Shown: positions 55,469 to 63,937 of the stretch, one piece after another
How positions within the stretch are numbered: the first letter of the stretch is position 1
Layout: every line of letters begins with the position of its first letter
DNA from: an uncultured Phycisphaerales bacterium
GTDB taxonomy: Bacteria > Planctomycetota > Phycisphaerae > Phycisphaerales > UBA1924
Length of the DNA stretch: 64,000 bases
Reading direction: 5' to 3'
NCBI GenBank assembly: GCA_937871915.1
Contig: CALMPG010000049.1
Location: 1-64,000, forward strand
The notes under the pieces: model-generated
What the model was told of the DNA's origin: nothing
The model's database searches: none
Seen by the model: only the letters and a program-made list of their open reading frames with translations
Made by a program: the position numbers and the translations under genes

Positions 55469-58400
55469 ATGATCCGAACATCAACGATCGGAGCGCTTTC
55501 GCTCGCCGCGGCCTCGGTCGCGGCGCTCGTCCTCGGCTCCGCCGCCCTGTCGCAGCCGACCTCCCGCTCGCCGCTCGCCCCGCCGCCCAACGGGCCGCGC
55601 AAGAGCGATCCCGCGGACGGGTACGTCGCCCTGACGGGAGCCACCGTGCATGTGCGCCCGGGCGTGACGCTCGACAACGCCACGGTGGTCATGCGGGGCG
55701 GCACAATCGAGTCGGTGACGCCGATCGACAACACCACCGGCGGCAGGCTGCCAGTGCCACCCGTCCCGGCGGGGGCGGAGGAGCGAGACTGCGCCGGCAT
55801 GCACATCTACGCCGGGTTCCTCGAGCCGTACTTCGAGGTCGATGTCCCCAAGCCCGACCCGAACGCGCCCGGATCGCACTGGAACCCGCGCGTGACGCCG
55901 CAGCGCACCGCGCTCGACCAGGGGGCCTCGGGGATCTTGCCAAAGGACGCCGAGACGCTCCGCTCGATGGGCTTTGTCGGCGCGGCCATCAGCCCGAGAG
56001 GGGGCATCTTCCGCGGCTCGAGCGCGATGGTGTCCCTCGCGCAGCCGAGCGGCGACCCGTCGGCTGCCCCGCCGCGCGTGTACGCCGATGGAGTGTACCA
56101 GAGCCTCTCGCTGAGCCCCCGCGACGACGATGGCCCCCCGGTGCGCGCCGGCCCGCGCCAGTCGGAGGAGGGACGCTGGAACAACTACCCCAGCAGCCAG
56201 ATGGGCGCGATCGCGCTGATCCGGCAGACGCTCAGCGACGCGGATTGGCAGCAGAACCGGCGAGTGAACGTGGCCGGGGCGGAGTCGATGGAGGCGCTCG
56301 ATGCGCTCCGCAGGCACCAGACCGAGGCCAAGGGGACCGGGGCCGACGCTCCGCACGATCCCGGCACGCTCATGTTCGACGTGGCCGACGAGTTGGAGCT
56401 TCTCCGGGCCGCGAAGATCGCTTCCGAGTTCCGCCGCCCCGCGATGATCCTCGGCAGCGGCATGGAGTTCCGTCGGCTGGAGGCAATTGCCGCCTCCAAA
56501 CTCCCGATCATCCTGCCGCTGAACTATCCAAAGGCCCCGAAGGTCGGCGGCATCGGTGAGGCGGACGCGGTGGACCTCAAGGAACTCATCAACTGGGAGC
56601 AGGCCCCGACAAGTCCACGCCGGCTCGACGCCGCGGGACAGATCATGGCCCTCACCACGAGCAAGGTGCCCGACAAACTCGGCGGGCGCAGGGTCTTCCG
56701 CGAGCACCTGTCCAGCGCGATCAAGCACGGCCTGAAGCCCGAGAGCGCGCTGGCGATGCTCACCGAGAACCCGGCCCGGATCCTCGGCGTGTCCGATCGG
56801 TTCGGGCGAGTCGAGAAGGGCATGGCCGCCAGCCTCATCGTCGCCGACGGGGAGCTCTTCACCGACAGGCCCGACGCCCCGAAGAAGGGCGAGCCGGGGC
56901 ACGTGCGCCCGGGGCGCATCATCGACGTCTGGATCGACGGCCGGCGCCACCCCATCGCCCCGAAGCAGCGCCGCGACCTCGGCGGCACATGGGACATCAC
57001 GCTCACGCCCGGCCCGCAGGCCGGGAGCAACCTGAAGATCACCTTCGAGATCGACGACGACTTCCCGCCCACGATCACGATCGTGAAGCGTTCGACAGAC
57101 GACGCGGGCAAGGAGGACAAGGCCACGACCAAGTGCCAGGGCGTGAGCATCGAGGAGGACGGCCGCCTGAGGTTCACCTTTGATCACGAGCCCTTCGGCG
57201 AGAAGGGCGTGTTCGTGAGTTCGGGTGTGATCGAGAAGGGCGACGACGGCCAGCCCGTCGTGCGCGGCGAGTCGATCCGCGCGGGCGGTCAGTTGCTCCG
57301 CTGGTCGGCGGTGCGGGTGAGCACGGAGATTCCCAAGAAGGAGGCGAAAGGCCACTCCGCGAAGGGGACGAAAGAGAAGGCCGAAGGAGACGAAGGGGAA
57401 AGGGGCGACAAAGACAACAAAGACACCAAGCCACGGGCGGACGAGCTGCCCGTGCCACCCAATACAGACGACACCGGCAAAGACGAGTCCAGGAAGTCCA
57501 AGACCCCCGAGGCCGACGCCATCGCGGTCATCCCCGAGAATCTCGGCCTGCCGCTGGGCGCCTATGCCGTTCCGGAGCTCCCCAAGCAGGAACGCGTCCT
57601 TCTCCGCCACGCCACCGTCTGGACGGCGGGCGAGAAGGGTGTGCTCGAAGACGCTGTTGTGATGTTCGACGAAGGCAAGATCTGGTTCGTCGGCACCGAG
57701 AAGGAATGGCACTTCTTCGTCGCCAGCGCGAAGATGAAAGGCGGCTTCCGCGACATCGATTGCTCCGGCAAGCACGTCACTCCCGGCATCATCGACTGCC
57801 ACTCGCACACGGGCATCTCCAAGGGCGTGAACGAGGGCGGCCAGGCCGTCACGGCCGAGGTCCGCATCGGCGATGTCACCGACCCGGACTCGATCTCGTG
57901 GTATCGCCAGCTCGCCGCGGGCGTGACGACGGTGAACAGCCTGCACGGCTCGGCCAATCCGATCGGCGGCCAGAACCAGGTGAACAAGATCCGCTGGGGG
58001 TGCACGAGCCCCGACGACACGCACTTCGCCGGCGCGATCCCCGGCATCAAGTTCGCGCTTGGCGAGAACGTCAAGCAGTCCAACGGCGACCGGCAATCGA
58101 CGCGCTATCCGGTGTCGCGGATGGGTGTGGAGACGATCATCCGCGACCGCTTCACCGCCGCCCGCGAGTACGCCGCCGCCGGCCCCGGCGAGGGCCGCCG
58201 TCGCGACCTCGAACTCGAAGCCCTCGCCGAGATCCTCGAAGGCAAGCGCCTCATCCACTGCCACTCGTATCGCCAGGATGAGATTCTGATGCTCTGCCGC
58301 ATCGCCGACGAGTTCGGCTTCAAGATCGGCACCTTCCAGCACGGCCTCGAGGTCTACAAGGTCGCCGACATCGTCAGGGATCACATCGTCCCGGGCGGCG

Positions 58401-59092
58401 GCGCGAGCCTCTTCGCCGACTGGTGGGCCTACAAGGTCGAGGTGCAGGACGCCATCCCCTACGCCGGGCCGATGCAGACCGAGGTCGGCGTGCTCACCAG
58501 CTACAACTCCGACTCGGACGAGATGTCCCGCCGCCTGAACGTCGAGGCGGGCAAGGCCGCCAAGTACTCCCACGGCCATCTCACCGACGCCGACGCCCTG
58601 AAGTTCGTCACCATCAACCCCGCCAGGCAACTCCACATCGACGACAGGGTCGGCTCACTCGAAGCCGGCAAGGACGCGGACCTGGCCATCTGGTCCGGCC
58701 CGCCGCTCTCGAGCCTCAGCCGCTGCGAGCGCACGTTCGTCGATGGCCGGGAGATGTTCTCGCTGGAGAAGGACGCCCAGCTTCGCAGGGCCAACCAATC
58801 CGAGCGGGCCAGGATCATCCAGAAAATCCTTGCCAGCAAGGGCGACGGTCCGGGTCGCGGCAAGAAGGGCGAGGGCGACGAACCCCCCGCCCCCGGCCCG
58901 GACGCAGGCAAGCCAACCGATGAGTACGCCGACGCGGGCGATTCAACCGCCACCTCCGGCCGCCGCTCCATCCTCCTCGACGCCTACCGCGCGGCCGACG
59001 ACGCCCGGCGCGAGTATTTCCTCGACCTCCTCCGGCGCGGCCTCGACCCGCGATTCCACGCCGCGGGCGAATGCGGGTGCAACGGCAACTGA
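55469..59092 (+). CDS. Large secreted protein with two amidohydrolase-like halves
   Basis: This 1207-aa protein has a signal peptide (IGALSLAAASVAALVLGSAA). The N-terminal half (about 50-500) has the amidohydrolase beta-strand frame (GATVHVRPGVTLDNATVVM, GMHIYAGFLEPYFEV) but no HxH. A linker of about 200 residues, Lys/Asp/Glu-rich, includes a palindrome. The C-terminal half (about 705-1150) has VTPGIIDCHSHTGISK with His778 and His780, RLIHCHSYRQDEIL, and the AGKDADLAIWSGPPLS end strand. The C-terminal half is likely the metal-dependent hydrolase; the first may be a non-catalytic copy or act as a partner domain. It may form an operon with the next gene. Substrate is unknown. Confidence 0.85.
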   Translation: MIRTSTIGALSLAAASVAALVLGSAALSQPTSRSPLAPPPNGPRKSDPADGYVALTGATVHVRPGVTLDNATVVMRGGTIESVTPIDNTTGGRLPVPPVPAGAEERDCAGMHIYAGFLEPYFEVDVPKPDPNAPGSHWNPRVTPQRTALDQGASGILPKDAETLRSMGFVGAAISPRGGIFRGSSAMVSLAQPSGDPSAAPPRVYADGVYQSLSLSPRDDDGPPVRAGPRQSEEGRWNNYPSSQMGAIALIRQTLSDADWQQNRRVNVAGAESMEALDALRRHQTEAKGTGADAPHDPGTLMFDVADELELLRAAKIASEFRRPAMILGSGMEFRRLEAIAASKLPIILPLNYPKAPKVGGIGEADAVDLKELINWEQAPTSPRRLDAAGQIMALTTSKVPDKLGGRRVFREHLSSAIKHGLKPESALAMLTENPARILGVSDRFGRVEKGMAASLIVADGELFTDRPDAPKKGEPGHVRPGRIIDVWIDGRRHPIAPKQRRDLGGTWDITLTPGPQAGSNLKITFEIDDDFPPTITIVKRSTDDAGKEDKATTKCQGVSIEEDGRLRFTFDHEPFGEKGVFVSSGVIEKGDDGQPVVRGESIRAGGQLLRWSAVRVSTEIPKKEAKGHSAKGTKEKAEGDEGERGDKDNKDTKPRADELPVPPNTDDTGKDESRKSKTPEADAIAVIPENLGLPLGAYAVPELPKQERVLLRHATVWTAGEKGVLEDAVVMFDEGKIWFVGTEKEWHFFVASAKMKGGFRDIDCSGKHVTPGIIDCHSHTGISKGVNEGGQAVTAEVRIGDVTDPDSISWYRQLAAGVTTVNSLHGSANPIGGQNQVNKIRWGCTSPDDTHFAGAIPGIKFALGENVKQSNGDRQSTRYPVSRMGVETIIRDRFTAAREYAAAGPGEGRRRDLELEALAEILEGKRLIHCHSYRQDEILMLCRIADEFGFKIGTFQHGLEVYKVADIVRDHIVPGGGASLFADWWAYKVEVQDAIPYAGPMQTEVGVLTSYNSDSDEMSRRLNVEAGKAAKYSHGHLTDADALKFVTINPARQLHIDDRVGSLEAGKDADLAIWSGPPLSSLSRCERTFVDGREMFSLEKDAQLRRANQSERARIIQKILASKGDGPGRGKKGEGDEPPAPGPDAGKPTDEYADAGDSTATSGRRSILLDAYRAADDARREYFLDLLRRGLDPRFHAAGECGCNGN
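57432..57454. repeat. CACGGGC-type palindrome inside the amidohydrolase gene
   Basis: CACGGGC / GCCCGTG with the right half continuing GCTGCCCGTGCCACCC, the same right arm as the elements at 34997 and 62633. It is in frame, in the linker. Confidence 0.65.
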
Positions 59093-59098
59093 GCCAGA

Positions 59099-59265
59099 CG
59101 CTCACCACCGAGAGCACCGAGAGCACAGAGAGAGAATCCAAGAGACGCAATCCTGTTCAAGCCAGAGGCACGATCCATGCACACCCGCCCGCTCCAATCC
59201 CTCGCCTTCCTCTTCCTCGGCGCTCTCGGTGTCCTCTGTGGTGAGACGGCGCTCGCCCAGGACCT
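59099..59265. repeat. CACCACAGAG-type repeat arms flanking and entering the second amidohydrolase gene
   Basis: The left arm (about 59100-59132) reads CTCACCACCGAGAGCACCGA and continues AGCACAGAG; the right arm (about 59213-59252) is in inverse orientation, with CTCTCGGTGTCCTCTGTGG and so on. The right arm lies inside the signal-peptide codons of the 59177 gene (LFLGALGVLCGETA). Confidence 0.65.
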
Positions 59266-60586
59266 GACGCCCAGGGCCAAGCCGCAGGGCAAGCCCGTCC
59301 TCATCACCAACGCCACGGTCCACCCCATCGCCGAGAAAGCCATCGAGAACGGCTTCGTCCTCTTCGCCGAGGGCAAGATCAGCGGTCTCGGCATGGTGGG
59401 TGCGATGGACCTGAGCAAGGTGCAAGGGTCCGACGGCTGGCGCACCATCGACGCCAAGGGCATGCACGTCTATCCCGGCCTCATCGGCGCGGCCACCCAA
59501 CTCGGCCTCGAAGAGATGCAGTCCATCCGCTCCAGCACCGACCACACCGAGACCGGGAGCGTCACCCCCGAGGTCCGCGCGGCCACGGCCATCAACCCGG
59601 ACTCCACGCTCCTCCCCGTCACTCGCTCCGCCGGCGAGCTCATCGCCGGGGTGTTCCCGCAGGGCGGCGCGATCCCCGGGCGGGCCAGCGTCATCCGCCT
59701 CGACGGCTGGACCGTGGCCGATATGACGATCCGCGAGAACGCGGGCCTGGTCATCAACTGGCCCATGACCCGCATCATCACCGCGTGGTGGATGAACAAG
59801 TCCGAGGACGAGCAGCGCAAGGACAACGACCGCGCGATCCGCATCATCGAGGACATGGTCTCCGGCGCAAAGGCCTACGCCGCCGCGTCGTTCGCCGGCG
59901 AGCAGCGGGCCGCCGACATCCGCTACGAGGCCATGACGGGCATCTTCGGATATCGCCAGGAGGGCGCCGGGGGGCGCACGGGCCCGGACGCCGATCGTCG
60001 CCTGCCCGTGTTCATCCACGCGATGGACTACGACCAGATCCAGCAGGCCGTGACGTTCTGCGTCAAGCACGGCCTGAAGTGCGTCATCGTCGGCGGGCGC
60101 GATGCCCCGATGTGCGCCGACCTGCTCACACGCCACAACGCGAGCGTGATCGTGAGCGGCACGTACAAGTTCCCCAAGCGCGACGACTCGCCCTACGACG
60201 AGGCCTTCACGCTCCCCGCCCGCCTCGAGGCCGCGGGCGTCAAGTGGTGCCTCGCCAGCGGCGAGGAGACGGCCCACGAGCGAAACCTCGCCCCCGCCGC
60301 GGGAATGGCCGTGGCATACGGCCTCGACCACGAGGCGGGCCTGCGCTCCATCACCCTCAGCGCGGCCGAGATCCTCGGCATCGCCGACACCTACGGCTCG
60401 CTGGCGATCGACAAGTCCGCCACCCTCATCATCGCCGACGGCGACATCCTCGACGCCCGCACCCATGTCACCGCGGCCTTCCTGGACGGGCGAGAGGTAG
60501 ACCTGCGCGACAAGCAGAAGATGCTGGACGAGCGATACCGCGAGAAGTACAAGTTGAAGGGTGGTCCGGAAACCGTGAAGCCGTGA
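59177..60586 (+). CDS. Secreted amidohydrolase-family protein without metal-binding HxH
   Basis: This 469-aa protein has a signal peptide (SLAFLFLGALGVLCGETALA) and an amidohydrolase-like fold: ITNATVHPIAEKAIENGFVLF, DAKGMHVYPGLIGAATQLGLEE, FCVKHGLKCVIVGGRDAPM and the terminal AIDKSATLIIADGDILDARTHVTAAFLDG, cited in parts. The HxH that normally follows YPGLID is replaced (YPGLIGAATQL), so the usual binuclear metal site is not complete. It resembles the N-terminal half of the preceding protein and lies 84 bases downstream in the same direction; the two could act together as a complex. A REP-like repeat arm encodes part of the signal peptide. Confidence 0.8.
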   Translation: MHTRPLQSLAFLFLGALGVLCGETALAQDLTPRAKPQGKPVLITNATVHPIAEKAIENGFVLFAEGKISGLGMVGAMDLSKVQGSDGWRTIDAKGMHVYPGLIGAATQLGLEEMQSIRSSTDHTETGSVTPEVRAATAINPDSTLLPVTRSAGELIAGVFPQGGAIPGRASVIRLDGWTVADMTIRENAGLVINWPMTRIITAWWMNKSEDEQRKDNDRAIRIIEDMVSGAKAYAAASFAGEQRAADIRYEAMTGIFGYRQEGAGGRTGPDADRRLPVFIHAMDYDQIQQAVTFCVKHGLKCVIVGGRDAPMCADLLTRHNASVIVSGTYKFPKRDDSPYDEAFTLPARLEAAGVKWCLASGEETAHERNLAPAAGMAVAYGLDHEAGLRSITLSAAEILGIADTYGSLAIDKSATLIIADGDILDARTHVTAAFLDGREVDLRDKQKMLDERYREKYKLKGGPETVKP

Positions 60587-60600
60587 TTCGGCGGCCTTGA

Positions 60601-60668
60601 CGAGCCCCGAACGCAGCGAGGGGTTTGCAGGAGAGTGTGCAAGCACCCCTCCCTGCGTTCGGGGCTCG
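60601..60668. repeat. Compound inverted repeat between the amidohydrolase and ECF sigma genes
   Basis: 24-bp arms (60601-60624 and 60645-60668) with one mismatch, core CGAGCCCCGAACGCAG. The centre forms a further stem TTGCA / TGCAA. It could also act as a transcript end for the upstream gene; there is no T tract. Confidence 0.8.
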
Positions 60669-60747
60669 TGTCGGCACGGGCAATCCGCGTGGGCTTGAGT
60701 CCCCACGTGCGATTCCTCCCCCGGCGGGCTCCGGAGGCCGCCGAACG

Positions 60748-61404
60748 ATGGGCGATTGCGTACTCCTGAGGCAGGCCCCGCGCGCCCCTACGCTGCCGGT
60801 GTTGGAGCGAAGCGCCGATCCATCGTCCGTGCGCGCCCATGCCGGGACGCCCGCCGCCCCAGCCCCAGTCGCGCCGCCGCCACCCCCACCGGACCTGGCC
60901 GCGGCCCACGACCGGCTCGGGGCCTCGCTCTACCGCTTCTTCTACGTCCGCGTGAGCCGCGACGAGCATCTCGCGGCCGACCTGCTCCAGCAACTCTGGG
61001 CCGCCGCGGCACGCAACGCCTCGCGCGTCCCCGAGGCCGAGATCGAGTTCTGGCTGCGGGGTGTGGCCCGCAACCTGCTCAACACCCACTGGCGGCGGGT
61101 CGGCTCGCGGCCCACGCACGTGGCGATGGAAGACTCGCACACCGGCGCGGCCCTCGCCGAGCGGATGACCCGCGAGCGCCTGCCGGCGGATGAGCTCGAG
61201 CGTCGCCAGACGCAGGACCGTTTGCTCCAGGCCATCACCCGCCTGCCGCAGGCGGACCAGGACCTGATCTTCGCCCACTACTTCGAGGGCGCGCAGCAGG
61301 TGGATCTTTCCAAACGCCTGGGCATGTCGGCCCGGGCCATCGAGGGACGGTTGTATCGGGCCAGGCAGTTGCTTCGCGATGCGCTCAAGGAGTCGGACGA
61401 ATGA
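60748..61404 (+). CDS. ECF-type RNA polymerase sigma factor
   Basis: This 218-aa protein has the two ECF sigma domains after a Pro/Ala-rich leader of about 50 residues. Region 2 begins near residue 57 (LGASLYRFFYVRVSRDEHLAADLLQQLWAAA, cited in parts; the AADLLQQLW block contacts the -10 element). Region 4 is near 165-210 (ITRLPQADQDLIFAHYFEG, then VDLSKRLGMSARAIEGRLYRARQLLRDAL in parts). The stop overlaps the ATG of the next gene (ATGA), so the two are translationally coupled. GGAGG precedes ATG 60748. The neighbour is a membrane protein that is likely its anti-sigma factor. Confidence 0.9.
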   Translation: MGDCVLLRQAPRAPTLPVLERSADPSSVRAHAGTPAAPAPVAPPPPPPDLAAAHDRLGASLYRFFYVRVSRDEHLAADLLQQLWAAAARNASRVPEAEIEFWLRGVARNLLNTHWRRVGSRPTHVAMEDSHTGAALAERMTRERLPADELERRQTQDRLLQAITRLPQADQDLIFAHYFEGAQQVDLSKRLGMSARAIEGRLYRARQLLRDALKESDE

Positions 61405-62630
61405 ACCCGCACGAGAACGACAATCCGACGCCGCGCCACGACGAGGCCGACGCTTTGTTCGACGCGAACCTGCGGGCCTTCGGCACGAAGATCGGCCCGC
61501 TCCCCGCCCATGCCGCGCTCCGACTCGCCGGGACCCAGGCCGTCGCCCCGCGTCCCGCCCGGCACCCCCGCTGGCTGGCGTGGGGCTCGGCCATGGCCGC
61601 GTGCATCGCGGCGGGCGCGGTGATCTTCTCCCAGCCCTGGGGCAACAGAGTCGAGGCCTCCACCATCATCGGCGGCCTGCGCACCAAGGAGTTCGGCGGG
61701 GTCAACATCGTCTTCGATCGCGTTTCGTCGCAGGGCACGACGATCGACGGCGTGGTCCGCATGCGTCTCAAGGACCCCATCTCCATCGACCGGCTGGACG
61801 ACCCAAAGGCCATCGACTCCAACGCCCGCCTCGGCGCGGCCTACGGCAAGTTCACGCTCACCTCGGATCCGATCGCCGACGGCGGCGAGCCGAGCGTGAT
61901 CGACGCCGAGGGCTCGCTCACCCCCGCCAGCGGCTGGATGTACGTCCGCGCCTCCGATGGCGCGGCCCGGCAGATGGCCGAGGGCAACCCGATGGCCGGG
62001 GCGGTCGCGGGACTCGCTCAGCACGGCGTGGTGCTCAATATCGGCAGCCTCGACGATCGCTTTTTCGACGGACTCAACGCGATGGTCTGCCCGGCCTCGC
62101 GCCAGTCCTCCGACCTCGGCGGCTTGCACACCAGCGTTGAACGCACCGCCGACGGCCACGGCAAGGTCTCCGTCGGCCTGCGCGTGCCCACCCCCGGCAG
62201 CCCCAGCGCCGAGCAGTTCTCCCGGCTGATCGGATACGCCCGGATGGTTCTTTCGGGCAAGGCCCGCCAGAACGAGCTCGAGCAGATGCGTTCCATGCTC
62301 CAAAACGACTTCGCCCAGAAGGCCACCGTGCAGACCCTCGGGGCGGGGCGGTTTCTTCTCACCACCAACCTGCCCCCGCCCTCCGAGGGCGCATCGGCCG
62401 TCTCGGGGGGCATGCTCCGCGTGCTCTACGAACAGTCCGGAGGCGTCCGCTGGGCCGAGTTCTCCGGCATGCCCGACACCGCCGGCACCATCCGCGTCGA
62501 GTTCGATTCCGAGCCCATCGACCCGAGCCTGCTCGGCTACGAGCGGCTGGTGAACACCGGCACGACCAACTACCTCGACCTGCGCGTCATCATGCGGATG
62601 TTCATGCCGCCCCTGCTGCGGGCGTGGTAG
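61401..62630 (+). CDS. Membrane protein coupled to the ECF sigma gene (likely anti-sigma factor)
   Basis: This 409-aa protein starts with a hydrophilic cytoplasmic part (1-50), has one membrane helix at about 56-74 (WLAWGSAMAACIAAGAVIF), and a large extracytoplasmic part. The order inside-TM-outside and the four-base ATGA overlap with the sigma gene fit an anti-sigma factor. No zinc HxxxCxxC motif is visible in the cytoplasmic part. The outer part includes VDVV-type strands and VLEQ... segments and resembles LolA/DUF-type outer-membrane-lipid-binding folds only loosely (GVVRMRLKDPISI, FSRLIGYARMVLSGKARQNEL). The function as anti-sigma is inferred from gene order. Confidence 0.75.
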   Translation: MNPHENDNPTPRHDEADALFDANLRAFGTKIGPLPAHAALRLAGTQAVAPRPARHPRWLAWGSAMAACIAAGAVIFSQPWGNRVEASTIIGGLRTKEFGGVNIVFDRVSSQGTTIDGVVRMRLKDPISIDRLDDPKAIDSNARLGAAYGKFTLTSDPIADGGEPSVIDAEGSLTPASGWMYVRASDGAARQMAEGNPMAGAVAGLAQHGVVLNIGSLDDRFFDGLNAMVCPASRQSSDLGGLHTSVERTADGHGKVSVGLRVPTPGSPSAEQFSRLIGYARMVLSGKARQNELEQMRSMLQNDFAQKATVQTLGAGRFLLTTNLPPPSEGASAVSGGMLRVLYEQSGGVRWAEFSGMPDTAGTIRVEFDSEPIDPSLLGYERLVNTGTTNYLDLRVIMRMFMPPLLRAW

Positions 62631-62632
62631 GG

Positions 62633-62677
62633 CCCCGGGGTGGCACGGGCGGCTCGCCCGCCCGTGGTGTCCCGGGG
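62633..62677. repeat. GGCACGGGCGGC-type palindrome between the anti-sigma-like gene and tdh
   Basis: Nested palindrome: CCCCGGG outside, GGCACGGGCGG / CCGCCCGTG inside, loop CTCG. It immediately follows the stop codon at 62630, so it may also stabilise or end the upstream mRNA. Confidence 0.8.
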
Positions 62678-62714
62678 AGGCGTTCGCGGGCGGGCGTTCA
62701 TCGCCCCGCCCTCG

Positions 62715-62720
62715 TATCCT
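62715..62720 (+). promoter_or_regulatory. Putative -10 box for leaderless tdh
   Basis: TATCCT followed by TGGACG and ATG 62727. Confidence 0.5.
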
Positions 62721-62726
62721 TGGACG

Positions 62727-63857
62727 ATGGCCACCACCACCTCACACGAGCTCAAGCCGGCCGCGGCCGCCAAACCCATGACCCCACCGAGCAACGGCGC
62801 GATCGCCACCCCCGGCACGATGCGGGCCCTCGTCAAGCACCACGCCGGCCCCGGCCTGCAACTGGTCGCCAATCGCCCCATCCCCGCCATCGGCCCGCGC
62901 GATGTGCTCATCCGCGTGAAGAAGGCCGGCATCTGCGGCACCGACCGCCACATCTGGGAGTGGGACCACTGGGCCGCGGGTCGCATCCCCGTCGGCATCG
63001 TCACCGGCCACGAGTTCGTCGGCGTCATCGAGAAGGTCGGCTCGGCCGTGACCAAGTTCGCCCCCGGCCTGCGCGTCTCCGCCGAGGGGCACATCTGCTC
63101 CGGCACCGACTACAACGCCCGCACGGGCAACGCCCACATCGCCCGCGACACCAGGATCCTCGGCGTCGATTGCGACGGCGTCTTCGCCGAGTACGTCTCC
63201 GTGCCCGAGGAGAACGTCTGGCCGGTTCACCCGAGCATCCCCGACCACATCGCCGCGGTGCTCGACCCGCTCGGCAACGCCGTGCACACCGTCATGGCCG
63301 CGAACGTGAGCGCCAAGACCGTGCTCATCACCGGCGTGGGCATCATCGGCCTCATGGCCGTCACCGTCGCCAAGGCCGCGGGCGCCAGCCGCATCTTCGT
63401 CACCGACGTGGACGAGCAGCGTCTGAAACTCGCCAAGAAACTCGGCGCCAGCGAGGCCTGGAAGGCCACCGACCCGAACTGGATCGACAAGATCCGCGCC
63501 CTCACGCGCGGCGACGGCCCCGATGTGCTGCTGGAAATGTCCGGCCACATGGGCGCGATCGACGACGGCTTCAAGGCCCTCCGCATGGGCGGCACGGCCG
63601 CGCTGCTGGGCATCCCCTCGCGGGCCATCTCCTTCGACCTCTCCAGCCACGTGATCTTCAAGGGCGCAACGGTGCTGGGGATCAACGGCCGCCGCATGTT
63701 CGAGACCTGGTACCAGATGGAGGAACTCCTCCTCTCGGGCCGTCTGCAACTCGACGAGATCGTGACCCACCAGATCCCGCTGGCCGACTTCGCCAAGGGC
63801 TTCGGCCTCATGCAGAGCGGCGAGGGGATCAAGATCGTCATGAACGTCGCGGAGTGA
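62727..63857 (+). CDS. tdh: L-threonine 3-dehydrogenase-like zinc alcohol dehydrogenase
   Basis: This 376-aa MDR-family protein oxidises L-threonine to 2-amino-3-ketobutyrate with NAD if it follows E. coli Tdh. After an N-terminal extension of about 30 residues come the catalytic zinc Cys70 (AGICGTDRHIWEWDHW) and His95-Glu96 (GHEFVG), then LDPLGNAVHTV, TGVGIIGLMAVTVAKAAGAS (the nucleotide fold), LEMSGHMGAI and FKGATVLGINGRRMFETWYQM. The four Cys that hold the structural zinc in Tdh (CGHCRNC...C) are missing: the region reads EGHICSGTDYNARTGNAHIAR. The downstream partner kbl is not in the window. ATG 62727 with TATCCT 6 nt upstream. Confidence 0.88.
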   Translation: MATTTSHELKPAAAAKPMTPPSNGAIATPGTMRALVKHHAGPGLQLVANRPIPAIGPRDVLIRVKKAGICGTDRHIWEWDHWAAGRIPVGIVTGHEFVGVIEKVGSAVTKFAPGLRVSAEGHICSGTDYNARTGNAHIARDTRILGVDCDGVFAEYVSVPEENVWPVHPSIPDHIAAVLDPLGNAVHTVMAANVSAKTVLITGVGIIGLMAVTVAKAAGASRIFVTDVDEQRLKLAKKLGASEAWKATDPNWIDKIRALTRGDGPDVLLEMSGHMGAIDDGFKALRMGGTAALLGIPSRAISFDLSSHVIFKGATVLGINGRRMFETWYQMEELLLSGRLQLDEIVTHQIPLADFAKGFGLMQSGEGIKIVMNVAE

Positions 63858-63937
63858 GCCGCGGGCAGCGTCGGCATGTTCGCCGTGCACGCGGGCCGCA
63901 CTCCACCGCTCCCGCGTCGAGTCCGATTCGGTGTCGC

